Of a stretch of DNA of 59,124 nt, positions 1-8,536 are shown one piece after another. Every line of letters starts with the position of its first letter. Position 1 is the stretch's first letter. The notes under the pieces are model-generated. The model was not told where the DNA came from, searched no databases, and was given only the letters and a program-made list of their open reading frames with translations. The position numbers and the translations under genes are program-made. The stretch covers positions 1-59,124 of the forward strand of contig NZ_BBPM01000004.1 in assembly GCF_000787775.1 (NCBI RefSeq), written 5' to 3'. Origin of the DNA: Streptacidiphilus carbonis. GTDB lineage: Bacteria; Actinomycetota; Actinomycetes; Streptomycetales; Streptomycetaceae.

Positions 1-1014
1 ACCGGCGCCATCGGCATGGTGCTCACCCTGGTCATCGTCACCGACGAGGGCAGCGCCTACGACGCGCTCAAGGCGGCCGGCGAGGCCTCCCGCGAGCACC
101 CCTCGCGCATCCTCGCGGTCATCCGCAGGCCCGGGCGTTCGCCCCGGGCCCGCGCGGAGGCCCGCCTGGACGCCGAGATCCGGGTCGGCTCCGACGCCGG
201 CACCGGCGAGACCGTGCTGCTCCGGCTGCACGGCGAACTCGCGTCGCAGGCCCAGTCGGTGGTGCTGCCCCTGCTGCTGCCCGACGCCCCCGTGGTCGTC
301 TGGTGGCCGGAGAACGCACCCGAGAACGCCGCCAAGGACCCGCTGGGCGCACTCGCCCAGCGCCGGATCACCGACGCCGTCTCCGCCGAGTCCCCGGTCG
401 AGCAGCTCGGCGTCCGGGCCGCCTCCTACACCCCCGGCGACACCGACCTCGCCTGGACCCGGATCACCCCCTGGCGCTCCATGCTGGCGGCGGCCCTGGA
501 CCAGCGGCGGGTCAAGGTCGCCTCGGCGGTCGTCGAGGGCGAGTCCTACAACCCCAGCGCGGAACTGCTGGCGCTGTGGCTCGCCGACCGGCTGAACATC
601 AAGGTGGACCGGGTCGTCACCGACGGCCCCGGCCTGACCGCCGTACGCCTGCACACCGCGGGCGGCGACGTCACCCTGGAGCGTTCGGACGGCCTGCTGG
701 CCAAGCTCTCCATGCCGGACCAGCCGGACCGGATGGTGGCGCTCAAGCGCCGCGAGACGGCCGAGCTGATCGCCGAGGAGCTGCGCCGGCTAGACCCGGA
801 CGACATCTACGCGGCGGCGGTGCGCTACGGCGTGGAGAAGCTGCACCAGGACGGTTCGCCGGTCGGGCACGAGGTCGTCGACGCCAGGACCGCGGCCGGT
901 CAGGCCCGGTCCGAGCAGGCGGAGGCGAAGTCGGCGGAGAAGGCAGCCGCCAAGCCCGCCACCATGGCCCCGGCCAAGAAGTCCGCCGCCTCGGCGAACC
1001 GGACCCAGAAGTGA
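1..1014 (+). CDS. opcA: OpcA, glucose-6-phosphate dehydrogenase assembly protein (5' end cut by window)
   Basis: OpcA is needed for assembly or activity of glucose-6-phosphate dehydrogenase (Zwf) in actinomycetes and cyanobacteria and acts in the cytosol in the oxidative pentose phosphate pathway. The frame is open from base 1; the first in-frame ATG (16) is internal, because family members have roughly 30 more residues before this point, so the gene is partial. Family signatures seen are the segment around VVLPLLLPDAPVVVWWP, the AQRRITDA stretch and the TPGDTDLAWTRITPWR stretch. The C-terminus is an Ala/Lys-rich tail. Its stop overlaps the pgl start by 4 bases (GTGA), so the two are translationally coupled; zwf is expected just upstream, outside the window. 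Confidence 0.95.
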   Translation, partial: TGAIGMVLTLVIVTDEGSAYDALKAAGEASREHPSRILAVIRRPGRSPRARAEARLDAEIRVGSDAGTGETVLLRLHGELASQAQSVVLPLLLPDAPVVVWWPENAPENAAKDPLGALAQRRITDAVSAESPVEQLGVRAASYTPGDTDLAWTRITPWRSMLAAALDQRRVKVASAVVEGESYNPSAELLALWLADRLNIKVDRVVTDGPGLTAVRLHTAGGDVTLERSDGLLAKLSMPDQPDRMVALKRRETAELIAEELRRLDPDDIYAAAVRYGVEKLHQDGSPVGHEVVDARTAAGQARSEQAEAKSAEKAAAKPATMAPAKKSAASANRTQK

Positions 1015-1793
1015 CAGCGCCGCAACTGGTGGTCCACCGCGACAAGGAGCTCATGGCCCTTGCCGCGGCGGCCCGGCTGATCACCCGGATCGTGGACGCC
1101 CAGTCCGCCCGCGGCACCGCCTCGGTGGTGCTGACGGGCGGCCGCAACGGCAACGCGCTGCTCGCGGCGCTGGCGTCGTCACCGGCCCGGGACGCGGTGG
1201 ACTGGTCCAGGCTCGACCTGTGGTGGGGCGACGAACGCTTCCTGCCGGAGGGCGACCCGGAGCGCAATGTCACCCAGGCCCGCGACGAACTGCTCGACGC
1301 GGTGCCGCTCGACCCGGCGCGGGTGCATGCCATGCCCGCGTCGGGCGGGGTGGACGGCGACAACGCGGAGGCGGCGGCGGAACGATACGCCGCCGAACTC
1401 GCCAAGGCGGCACGGCCGGGTGACCACGCGGGCGTGCCCAGCTTCGACGTGCTGCTGCTGGGTGTCGGCCCCGACACCCACATCGCCTCGCTGTTCCCCG
1501 AACACCCCGGCGTGCGGGAGACCTCCCGCACCGTGGTGGGCGTCCGGGGAGCGCCCAAGCCCCCGCCGGTCCGGGTCTCGCTGACTCTGCCGGCGATCCG
1601 GGCGGCACGCGAGGTGTGGCTGCTCGCCGCGGGCGAGGACAAGGCCGAGGCCGTCGCCCTGGCCCTGAGCAGCCCCGGCGAGATCCAGGCCCCCGCCTCC
1701 GGCGCCTACGGCCAGCAGCGCACGCTCTGGCTGCTGGACCGGGCGGCGGCGGCGAAGATCCCGGCGGAGATGTACCCACCGGCTTCCGCCTGA
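1011..1793 (+). CDS. pgl: 6-phosphogluconolactonase
   Basis: Hydrolyses 6-phosphogluconolactone to 6-phosphogluconate, the second step of the oxidative pentose phosphate pathway. The protein is 260 residues, normal for the NagB/Pgl fold. Visible motifs are LTGGRNG (41-47, phosphate loop), WWGDERF (71-77) and LLLGVGPDTHIASLFP (148-163); the family usually has DGH where this has DTH. The GTG start at 1011 overlaps the opcA stop (GTGA) and leaves no other sensible start, since the frame upstream is antisense-type noise inside opcA. A hairpin follows at 1814-1848. Confidence 0.96.
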   Translation: MTAPQLVVHRDKELMALAAAARLITRIVDAQSARGTASVVLTGGRNGNALLAALASSPARDAVDWSRLDLWWGDERFLPEGDPERNVTQARDELLDAVPLDPARVHAMPASGGVDGDNAEAAAERYAAELAKAARPGDHAGVPSFDVLLLGVGPDTHIASLFPEHPGVRETSRTVVGVRGAPKPPPVRVSLTLPAIRAAREVWLLAAGEDKAEAVALALSSPGEIQAPASGAYGQQRTLWLLDRAAAAKIPAEMYPPASA

Positions 1794-1813
1794 CGGCTCG
1801 TCAAAACCCTGAT

Positions 1814-1848
1814 GGCCCGGTGCCGCCGTGAACGGCGGTCGCCGGGCC
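1814..1848 (+). terminator. Hairpin downstream of pgl
   Basis: Two arms (1814-1829 and 1832-1848) are complementary apart from one bulged base and a wobble position, with a very short GA loop. There is no T-run, which is common for terminators in this kind of genome. It probably ends the opcA-pgl transcript. Confidence 0.5.
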
Positions 1849-1866
1849 GTCGGCGTTTCCGCCCCG

Positions 1867-1896
1867 TCGACAGCTCGACCGCGCCGCGCCTACGAT
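1867..1896 (+). promoter_or_regulatory. Promoter of the GNAT gene (leaderless)
   Basis: TCGACA (1867-1872) and TACGAT (1891-1896) are separated by 18 bases, a good housekeeping-type promoter for an actinomycete. The ATG at 1903 lies 6 bases after the -10 box, so transcription would begin at or next to the start codon. This decides the start against an upstream ATG at 1828. Confidence 0.6.
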
Positions 1897-1902
1897 CGGG
1901 CC

Positions 1903-2523
1903 ATGGGGGATTCAGGGATCACCGTCCGTCCGGCCGTCGAGTCCGACATCGAGGAGGCGGCCGGGACGCTGGCACTGGCCTTCCACGACGATCCGCAGTG
2001 GTTCTGGTCGCTGCCGGACGATCGGACCAGGCCGAGGCGGCTCCGCGGGATCTTCCGGACCATGCTGCGCCACGAGGTGCTGAAGCACGGCGGGGTCGAG
2101 GTGGCCTGCGACGAGGGCGGCCGGATCGTCGGCGCAGCGCTCTGGCTGCCGCCGGGGAAGGCCAGACCCAGCACGCCGGACCAGCTCGCCGCCGTCCCCG
2201 GCTACCTGCGCGCCTACGGACGCCGGATCCGGTACGGCGACGCCCTGCAGTCCGCCTGCTTCAAGGCCCACCCGCAGGACGAGCCGCACTGGTACCTCTT
2301 CATCCTCGGCGTCGAGCCCGACCTGCACGGCAAAGGCGTGGGCGCGGCCCTGCTGCGCTCCCGGCTGGACCGGGTGGACCAGGAGGGCCTGGCCGCCTAC
2401 CTGGAGTCCAGCAACCCGGCCAACGTCCCGCTGTACGAGCACTTCGGCTTCCAGGTCACCGGCGCCCTCAAGCTCCCGAAGCACGCCCCCCGGATGGACA
2501 CCATGTGGCGGCCCGGACGGTAG
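1903..2523 (+). CDS. GNAT-family N-acetyltransferase
   Basis: A 206-residue acetyl-CoA-dependent acyltransferase of the GNAT superfamily; the substrate is not predictable. Motif A, the pyrophosphate-binding loop, is VEPDLHGKGVGAAL (137-150), and the motif B region ESSNPANVPLYEHFGF (168-183) contains the usual Tyr near the thiolate of CoA. The start at ATG 1903 is chosen because a leaderless promoter ends just before it. The gene stands alone between pgl and an unrelated gene and is probably expressed by itself. Confidence 0.85.
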   Translation: MGDSGITVRPAVESDIEEAAGTLALAFHDDPQWFWSLPDDRTRPRRLRGIFRTMLRHEVLKHGGVEVACDEGGRIVGAALWLPPGKARPSTPDQLAAVPGYLRAYGRRIRYGDALQSACFKAHPQDEPHWYLFILGVEPDLHGKGVGAALLRSRLDRVDQEGLAAYLESSNPANVPLYEHFGFQVTGALKLPKHAPRMDTMWRPGR

Positions 2524-2654
2524 GTCGGTGCCCTCGCTGCTGGGGGTGAGCGGTCATCTGCTGACTGTTGCCGTGCATTACTGATTATCAATCAACTACC
2601 TTTCGGTCATGGGTAGATCAGCTACCGGACCGATGCTTGGACTACGATCCGAGC

Positions 2655-3254
2655 ATGAAGCCTCCAGCCACCCAAGGCACGACATGGGACCTCCTCACCG
2701 AGGCGCACCAGGCACTGCGCACCGCTGTCATGGGCATCCCGGCCGACGGCTGGGACCGCCCCACCCCCGCCGAGGCCTGGAATGTCACCCAGGTGCTGCA
2801 GCACGCGGCGGGTGACCAACTGGCCTACGCGTCAGCCCTGACCGGTGGGCCGAAGCCGGCGGAAGACCCCTTCTCGCCCTCCGGGTCGTTCGAGGGCAGC
2901 CCGGCCGAACTGCTGGAGCCGGCGCTGGCCGCCGTCGTCGCGGCGTTCGGGACGGTGGACTCCCCGGACACCGAGATCGGCGTGCCGCTGCCGCCGTTCA
3001 AGCTGCCCGCCGGGGTGGGCGTGGCAGCGGCCTCGCTGGACGCGGCGATCCATGCCTGGGACATCGCGGTGGCCACCGGGCAGCCCTCCCCGCTGCGGCC
3101 GGGGCTCGCGCTCGCGCTGCGGCCGGCCGCCGACGCCCTGGTGGAGCCGCTGCGCGGGTTCGCCTTCGGCCCGGCGATCGAGCCGGCCATCGACGCGGAC
3201 GAGGCCGACTCGCTGCTCAACTTCCTGGGCCGCAGGGCGGACTGGAGGGCCTGA
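2655..3254 (+). CDS. TIGR03086-like metal-binding protein (mycothiol-S-transferase/DinB-like fold)
   Basis: 199 residues. The N-terminal half resembles the mycothiol-dependent maleylpyruvate isomerase N-domain (DinB-like four-helix bundle): a helix with WNVTQVLQH (His50) and a later helix with LDAAIHAWDIA (His133), the usual metal-ligand positions of the TIGR03086 group. Substrate unknown. A TACGAT box at 2643-2648 lies 6 bases before the ATG at 2655, so the message is probably leaderless and the in-frame ATG at 2568 is unlikely. It converges with the SDR gene at 3264. Confidence 0.72.
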   Translation: MKPPATQGTTWDLLTEAHQALRTAVMGIPADGWDRPTPAEAWNVTQVLQHAAGDQLAYASALTGGPKPAEDPFSPSGSFEGSPAELLEPALAAVVAAFGTVDSPDTEIGVPLPPFKLPAGVGVAAASLDAAIHAWDIAVATGQPSPLRPGLALALRPAADALVEPLRGFAFGPAIEPAIDADEADSLLNFLGRRADWRA

Positions 3255-3263
3255 GGGTTCGGA

Positions 3264-4151
3264 CTAGGACTTGCGCGCCCCGTAGACCGGCGCGGGCGGT
3301 TCGGCTGCTGCCAGCAGCTTCCGGGCCGCCTCGCCCGCCTCGACCGGGGTCCAGCGACCGGCGTTGCGCGCGGCGGGGCCGGCCCGCCAGCCCTCCATCA
3401 CCGTGATCCTACCCCCCTCCACCTCGAGCACCCGCCCGGTGACCCCGGCGCTGGCGTCGCTGCCGAGCCACACCACCAGCGGGGACACGTCCTCGGGTTC
3501 GGGCAGCGCGGTGGCGATCGCACCCTCGGTCATCCTGGTCCTGGCGGACGGCGCGATCGCGTTGACCTGCACGCCGTAGCCGGCGAACTCGGCCGCGGCG
3601 ACGAAGGTCAGCCCGAGGATCCCGGCCTTGGCGGCGGAGTAGTTGCCCTGGCCGACACTCCCCTGCAGCCCGGCCCCGGAGCTGGTGTTGACGATCCGTC
3701 CGGCCACCGGCCGCCCGGCCTTGGCCTCGGCCCGCCAGTGCGCGGCGGCCTGCCGCAGCGGCAGGAAGTGGCCGCGCAGATGGACCCGCATCACCGCGTC
3801 CCAGTCGTCGGCGTCCAGGTTGACCAGCATCCGGTCGCGAAGGAACCCGGCGTTGTTGACCAGGGTGTCCAAGCGGCCATAGGTGTCGAGGGCGAGGGCG
3901 ACCAGGTCGGCGGCGCCCTGCTCGGTGGTGATGTCGCCGCCGTGGGCGACCGCCCGGCCGCCGAGCGCCTCGATCTCGGCGACCACGGCTGCGGCGGGGC
4001 TGTCCGGGTCCGGGGTCCCGTCCCTGCCGACGCCCAGGTCGTTGACCACGACCGCAGCGCCCTCGGCAGCGAAGGCGAGCGCATGGGCGCGGCCGAGCCC
4101 GCGCCCCGCGCCGGTGACGATGACGGTACGGCCCTCGGCCAGTCCTGGCAT
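3264..4151 (-). CDS. SDR-family oxidoreductase of the KstR2 cluster (Rv3548c-like)
   Basis: 295-residue classical-type short-chain dehydrogenase/reductase using NAD(P). It shows TGAGRGLG (13-20), NNAG (99-102), Ser157/158 and YSAAK (Tyr171, Lys175). The long insert near the N-terminus (about 40-60) is like the bacterial relatives of the 3-hydroxyacyl-CoA dehydrogenase domain of MFE-2. Its place, second in a leftward pair divergent from echA20-ipdABC, matches Rv3548c-Rv3549c next to echA20 in Mycobacterium tuberculosis, so a role in steroid C/D-ring catabolism is inferred; the substrate is not known. GAAGGAG stands 7 bases before the ATG at 4151. Confidence 0.85.
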   Translation of the reverse strand: MPGLAEGRTVIVTGAGRGLGRAHALAFAAEGAAVVVNDLGVGRDGTPDPDSPAAAVVAEIEALGGRAVAHGGDITTEQGAADLVALALDTYGRLDTLVNNAGFLRDRMLVNLDADDWDAVMRVHLRGHFLPLRQAAAHWRAEAKAGRPVAGRIVNTSSGAGLQGSVGQGNYSAAKAGILGLTFVAAAEFAGYGVQVNAIAPSARTRMTEGAIATALPEPEDVSPLVVWLGSDASAGVTGRVLEVEGGRITVMEGWRAGPAARNAGRWTPVEAGEAARKLLAAAEPPAPVYGARKS

Positions 4152-4179
4152 GGCGGGAGACTCCTTCGGGAGTGGGAGG

Positions 4180-4956
4180 TCAGTGGTTGGCGGTGGCGGC
4201 GTCGAGGAAGGCGGGGCGTTCGCCGCCGCCGTGCAGCAGCAGCGAGGCGCCGCTGATGTAGCCTGCCCGGGGCGAGGCCAGGAAGACCACCGCCTCGCCG
4301 ACCTCGTCCGGCTCGGCGAGGCGGCCCAGCGGGACGGTCCGGCCGACCGCGGCGACTCCCTCCTCGTCCCCGTAGTGCAGCGCCGAGGCCTCGGTCCGCA
4401 CCATGCCGAGGACCAGGGTGTTCACCCGCACCGCCGGGGCCCACTCCACGGCGAGGGTGCGGGCGAGGTGGTCGAGTCCGGCCTTGGCCGCGCCGTAGGC
4501 GGCGCTGCCGGGCGAGGGGCGCGAGCCGCTGACGCTGCCGATCATGACGATCGATCCGCCGTCGGGCTGCTTGCGCATCACCGCGTGCGCGGCCCGCGAC
4601 AGCAGCAGCGGCGCGATCAGGTTCAGCTCCAGGACCCGGCGGTGCCGTTCGGCATCGCCCTCGGCCAGCGGCAGGTAGGGCGTCCCGCCGGCGTTGTTGA
4701 CCAGCAGGTCCAACCGGCCGTGGTCGGCGGCGACCTGCGCCAGCAGCGCCGCCCCGGCCTTCGGGTCGCGTACGTCCAGCGCACGGAACTCGGCCTTGCC
4801 GCCCGGCACTTCGACGCTGGTCGCCGGGGGCCTGCGGGACGCGGCGACCACGACCGCACCGGCCGCGAGCAGCGACCTGGCAATGCCTGCGCCCACCCCG
4901 CGGGTGCCCCCGGTGACCACGGCGACACGGCCGGACAGTTCCTGACGGTGTGTCAT
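4180..4956 (-). CDS. SDR-family oxidoreductase of the KstR2 cluster (Rv3549c-like)
   Basis: 258-residue classical SDR: TGGTRGVG (15-22), NNAG (87-90), Ser141/143 and YGAAK (Tyr154, Lys158). First gene of the leftward two-gene operon, 28 bases before the next SDR. The ATG at 4956 is preceded by AGGGGAG at good spacing; a GTG at 4983 would add nine residues but has no ribosome site. It shares its divergent promoter region, with a KstR2-like palindrome at 5009-5022, with echA20. An oxidation or reduction of a HIP-derived hydroxy/keto acyl-CoA is inferred from context only. Confidence 0.85.
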   Translation of the reverse strand: MTHRQELSGRVAVVTGGTRGVGAGIARSLLAAGAVVVAASRRPPATSVEVPGGKAEFRALDVRDPKAGAALLAQVAADHGRLDLLVNNAGGTPYLPLAEGDAERHRRVLELNLIAPLLLSRAAHAVMRKQPDGGSIVMIGSVSGSRPSPGSAAYGAAKAGLDHLARTLAVEWAPAVRVNTLVLGMVRTEASALHYGDEEGVAAVGRTVPLGRLAEPDEVGEAVVFLASPRAGYISGASLLLHGGGERPAFLDAATANH

Positions 4957-5008
4957 CCGGGGCTCCCCTACCGCTGGTTGCACTGCTACCGTCGACCCTG
5001 ACGTACCT

Positions 5009-5022
5009 AACTAACGTTTGGT
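5009..5022. promoter_or_regulatory. Possible KstR2 operator between the SDR operon and echA20
   Basis: AACTAACGTTTGGT sits in the 87-base gap between the divergent operons. It agrees with the mycobacterial/rhodococcal KstR2 motif AnCAAGnnCTTGnT at 7 of 10 fixed positions and lies in a longer imperfect dyad (CCTAACTAAC...GTTTGGTGG). It is weaker than the site at 13747. That it is an operator is inference. Confidence 0.5.
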
Positions 5023-5043
5023 GGAAAGGTAGCCGAGAATCCC

Positions 5044-5814
5044 ATGGGTGTCTCCACCTCGATCGCCGACAGCACCGGACCGGACGCCGGCATCGCCGTC
5101 GTCACCGTCTCCTACCCGCCCGTCAACGCCCTGCCGGTGGCCGGCTGGTACGAGCTCGCCCAGGCGCTTCGGGAGGCCGGGCAGGACCCCGCCGTCCGGG
5201 TGGTGCTGCTGGAGGCGCCCGGGCGGGGGTTCAACGCCGGGGTCGACATCAAGGAGATCCAGCGCGACCCCGGACCGCAGGCGCTGATCGGCGCCAACCG
5301 GGGCTGCGCCGAGGCCTTCGCCGCCGTCTACGAGTGCCAGGTGCCGGTCGTCGCCGCGGTCCAGGGGTTCTGCCTCGGCGGCGGGATCGGCCTGGTCGGC
5401 AACGCCGACGCGATCGTCGCCTCAGAGGACGCCGTCTTCGGCCTGCCCGAGCTCGACCGCGGCGCGCTGGGCGCGGCCACCCATCTGGCCCGGCTGGTGC
5501 CACCGCACCTGATGCGCCCGATGTACTTCACCGGACGGACCGTCAGCGCCCAGGAGCTGCACCGCTTCGGGACGGTCTGGGAGGTGGTCCCGCGCGAGCG
5601 GCTGCAGGACGCCGCCTTGGCCCTGGCCCGGCAGATCGCCGCCAAGGACGGCTATCTGCTGCGGCTGGCCAAGGAGGCCATCAACGGCATCGACCCGGTC
5701 GACGTCCGCCGCAGCTACCGCTTCGAGCAGGGGTTCACCTTCGAGGCCAACCTCGCCGGCGCCTCGGACGCCCACCGCGAGGCCTTCATCGCGACCGGGA
5801 CGAGGGGCGAGTGA
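5044..5814 (+). CDS. echA20: EchA20-like (6-ring) HIEC-CoA hydrolase, crotonase family
   Basis: 256-residue crotonase. In characterised actinobacteria EchA20 hydrolytically opens steroid ring D in HIEC-CoA to give COCHEA-CoA. The oxyanion-hole segments GRGFNAGVDIK (60-70) and GFCLGGGIGL (108-117), the FGLPELDRGALGAATHL stretch (132-148) and the C-terminal YRFEQGFTFEANLAG read like EchA20 rather than an ordinary enoyl-CoA hydratase. First gene of a rightward operon; its stop overlaps ipdA by 4 bases (GTGA). The order echA20-ipdA-ipdB-ipdC is the same as in M. tuberculosis. Confidence 0.92.
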   Translation: MGVSTSIADSTGPDAGIAVVTVSYPPVNALPVAGWYELAQALREAGQDPAVRVVLLEAPGRGFNAGVDIKEIQRDPGPQALIGANRGCAEAFAAVYECQVPVVAAVQGFCLGGGIGLVGNADAIVASEDAVFGLPELDRGALGAATHLARLVPPHLMRPMYFTGRTVSAQELHRFGTVWEVVPRERLQDAALALARQIAAKDGYLLRLAKEAINGIDPVDVRRSYRFEQGFTFEANLAGASDAHREAFIATGTRGE

Positions 5815-6686
5815 GCGCCATGGACAAGAGGATGAACGCCGACGAGGCCGTCTCCCGGCTCAGCAGCGGAATGACCGTGGGGATCGGTGGCTGGGGTTCA
5901 CGGCGCAAGCCGATGGCCCTGGTCAGGGCCATCCTGCGGGCCGGCCTGCGGGATCTCACCGTGGTCTCCTACGGCGGCCCCGACATCGGCCTGCTGGCCG
6001 CGGCCGGACGGATCCAGCACCTGGTCACCGCCTTCGTCACGCTGGACTCGATCCCGCTGGAGCCGCACTTCCGGGCCGCCCGGGAGAGCGGGGCGCTGGA
6101 GCGGCTGACCGAGTACGACGAGGGCATGCTGCTGCAGGGGCTGACCGCCGCCGCCCACCGGCTCCCCTTCCTGCCGACCCGGGCCGGCCTGGGCTCGGAC
6201 GTGCTGCGGGTCAACCCGGAGCTGCGGACCGTCGTCTCGCCCTACCCCGACGGCGAGGAACTGGTCGCCGTACCGGCGCTGCGGCTGGACGCCGCGCTGG
6301 TCCACCTCAACCGCGCGGACCGGCTCGGCAACGGCCAGTGCCTGGGCCCCGACCCCTACATGGACGACCTGTTCTGCGCGGCCGCCGACACCGCCTACCT
6401 CAGCTGCGAGCGGCTGGTCGACACCGCCGAGCTGCAGAAGGAGGGTCCGCCGGGATCCGTGCTGGTCCCCCGCTGGTCGGTCACCGGCGTGGTGGAGGCG
6501 CCCGGCGGCGCCCACTTCACCTCCTGCGCCCCCGACTACGACCGCGACGAGTCCTTCCAGCGCGCCTACGCCCAGGCCGCCGCGGACCCCTCGGCGTGGG
6601 CGGCCTTCGAGCAGCGCTTCCTCTCCGGGGACGAGCAGGACTACCGGGCCGCCGTGGCGGCCCTGCGGGCGGAGGCGAACCGGTGA
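5811..6686 (+). CDS. ipdA: IpdA, alpha subunit of COCHEA-CoA hydrolase
   Basis: With IpdB it forms a class-I CoA-transferase-fold enzyme that hydrolyses the last steroid ring (ring C) of COCHEA-CoA. 291 residues, close to the family length. GIGGWGSRRKP (24-34) is the N-terminal loop; EYDEGM (101-106) lies where the catalytic glutamate of characterised IpdA (reported near residue 105) is expected. The GTG start at 5811 has GAGGGG upstream and overlaps the echA20 stop; an ATG at 5820 is the alternative (288 aa). The stop overlaps ipdB by 4 bases. Confidence 0.92.
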   Translation: MSAMDKRMNADEAVSRLSSGMTVGIGGWGSRRKPMALVRAILRAGLRDLTVVSYGGPDIGLLAAAGRIQHLVTAFVTLDSIPLEPHFRAARESGALERLTEYDEGMLLQGLTAAAHRLPFLPTRAGLGSDVLRVNPELRTVVSPYPDGEELVAVPALRLDAALVHLNRADRLGNGQCLGPDPYMDDLFCAAADTAYLSCERLVDTAELQKEGPPGSVLVPRWSVTGVVEAPGGAHFTSCAPDYDRDESFQRAYAQAAADPSAWAAFEQRFLSGDEQDYRAAVAALRAEANR

Positions 6687-7456
6687 CCACGTCGACGACC
6701 GGCACCGAACCAGGAGTGAGCAGGGCCGAGTACTGCGTGATCGCCTGCGCCGAGGCCTGGCGCGGGGACGGCGAGGTGCTGGCCGCGGCGATGGGGGTGG
6801 TGCCGACCCTGGGCGCCCGGCTGGCCAAGCTCACCTTCGAACCGGACCTGCTGATCACCGACGGCGAGGCGCTGCTCGCGGCCGACGTCCCCGCGCTCGG
6901 CGCGACCCCGGCGGCGGTGGAGGGCGCGCTGCCCTACCGGAAGCACCTGGAGCTGGTGGCGATGGGCCACCGTCATGTGATGATGGGCGCCGGCCAGCTG
7001 GACCGGCACGGCAACCAGAACATCTCCGCCATCGGCGACTGGTCCCGGCCGGCCCGGCAACTGCTGGGCGTGCGCGGCGCTCCCGGGAACACCGTCAACA
7101 ACCCCACCAGCTACTGGATCCCGCGCCACAGCACCCGGGTGTTCGTAACCGGACGGGTGGACGTGGTGAGCGGAGTCGGACACGGGCGGCTGCACGGTAC
7201 CGCGGGGCGGTTCCAGGACCTCCGACGGATCGTCACCGACCTGGCCGTACTGGACTTCGGCGGCCCGGAGCGGGCGATCCGGCTGGTCTCGGTGCACCCG
7301 GGAGCGACGGTCGAACAGGTGGTGGCCGCGACCGGCTTCCCCCTGGTCCTGCCGGATGCGGTTCCGTCCACCCGCGAACCCTCCGCCGAGGAGCTCCGGC
7401 TGATCCGGGACGTACTCGACCCGCGCGGGGCCCGCGATCGGGAGGTGCGCGGATGA
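6683..7456 (+). CDS. ipdB: IpdB, beta subunit of COCHEA-CoA hydrolase
   Basis: 257-residue CoA-transferase beta-type subunit and partner of IpdA. Recognisable stretches are AEYCVIACAEAWRGDGE near the N-terminus, GHRHVMMGAGQLDRHGNQN, the GAPGNTVNNPTSYW loop and FVTGRVDVVSGVGHGR. The GTG start (6683) overlaps the ipdA stop and the stop (7454-7456) overlaps the ipdC ATG, so four genes are linked by 4-base overlaps, consistent with equimolar expression of the two subunits. Confidence 0.92.
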   Translation: MTTSTTGTEPGVSRAEYCVIACAEAWRGDGEVLAAAMGVVPTLGARLAKLTFEPDLLITDGEALLAADVPALGATPAAVEGALPYRKHLELVAMGHRHVMMGAGQLDRHGNQNISAIGDWSRPARQLLGVRGAPGNTVNNPTSYWIPRHSTRVFVTGRVDVVSGVGHGRLHGTAGRFQDLRRIVTDLAVLDFGGPERAIRLVSVHPGATVEQVVAATGFPLVLPDAVPSTREPSAEELRLIRDVLDPRGARDREVRG

Positions 7457-8535
7457 CCCCGGCCTCCCCGTTCCGGCTGGACACCCCGCTCACCCGGCTG
7501 GCCGGAATCCGCCACCCCGTCGTCCAGACCGGTATGGGCTGGGTCGCCGGCCCCCGCCTGGTCACCGCGACGGCCCGGGCCGGCGGGCTGGGGATCCTCG
7601 CCTCGGCGACCATGACGCCTGATCAACTACGTTCCGCAGTACGAGAGGTGAAGGCCCGCACGGATGCGCCTTTCGGGGTGAACCTGCGCGCCGACACGGG
7701 CGACGCGGCCGAACGCGCCGAGATCATCGCCACGGAGGGCGTCCGGATCGCCTCCTTCGCGCTGGCGCCCTCGCGCGAGCTGATCGCCAGGCTCAAGGAC
7801 GCCGGGGTGGTCGTCATCCCCAGCATCGGCGCGCGCCGGCACGCCGAGAAGGTCGCCGCCTGGGGCGCGGACGCCGTCCTGGTCCAGGGCGGCGAGGGCG
7901 GCGGGCACACCGGCGCGGTCGCCACCACCGTGCTGCTCCCCCAGGTCGTGGACGCCGTCGACATCCCGGTCATCGCCGCAGGCGGCTTCCGTGACGGCCG
8001 GGGCCTGGTAGCCGCGCTCGCCTTCGGCGCGGCCGGCATCGCCATGGGCACCCGCTTCCTGCTCACCTCCGACAGCACCGTCCCCGACGCGGTCAAGTCC
8101 CGCTACCTCGCCGCCGGAGTCCATGACGTCACCGTCACCACCAAGGTGGACGGCCTGCCGCACCGGATGCTCCGCAGCGACCTGGTCACCGCCCTGGAGC
8201 AGGCGGGCCGCACCCGCGCACTGGCCCGGGCGCTGCGGCACGCCGCCGCGTTCCGCGCCGTCTCGGGGCTCTCCTGGTCCGCGATGATCCGCGACGGCCT
8301 GGCCATGAAGCACGGGCAGCAGCTGAGCTGGAGCCAGGTGCTGCTCGCCGCCAACACCCCGATGCTGCTCAAGGCCGCCATGGTCGACGGCCGCACCGAC
8401 CTCGGCGTGATGGCCTCCGGCCAGGTCGCCGGACTGATCGAGGACCTGCCCTCGGTACGGGAGCTGATGGACCGCATCATGGGGGAGGCGGAGGCCGCGC
8501 TGTCGGGTGTGGCGGGGGCGGTGGTGACTGTGTAG
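7453..8535 (+). CDS. ipdC: IpdC, flavin-dependent oxidoreductase (nitronate monooxygenase-like)
   Basis: 360-residue TIM-barrel FMN enzyme of the nitronate-monooxygenase/2-nitropropane-dioxygenase family. Motifs are QTGMGWVAGP (25-34), QGGEGGGHTG (145-154), AAGGFRDGRGL (175-185) and GAAGIAMGTRFL (192-203), which form the FMN phosphate site. In the HIP pathway IpdC is thought to act before EchA20, introducing unsaturation into the bicyclic CoA thioester; here that role rests on position, last in echA20-ipdABC, and sequence type. A palindromic element begins one base after the stop. Confidence 0.9.
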   Translation: MTPASPFRLDTPLTRLAGIRHPVVQTGMGWVAGPRLVTATARAGGLGILASATMTPDQLRSAVREVKARTDAPFGVNLRADTGDAAERAEIIATEGVRIASFALAPSRELIARLKDAGVVVIPSIGARRHAEKVAAWGADAVLVQGGEGGGHTGAVATTVLLPQVVDAVDIPVIAAGGFRDGRGLVAALAFGAAGIAMGTRFLLTSDSTVPDAVKSRYLAAGVHDVTVTTKVDGLPHRMLRSDLVTALEQAGRTRALARALRHAAAFRAVSGLSWSAMIRDGLAMKHGQQLSWSQVLLAANTPMLLKAAMVDGRTDLGVMASGQVAGLIEDLPSVRELMDRIMGEAEAALSGVAGAVVTV

Positions 8536-8536
8536 T

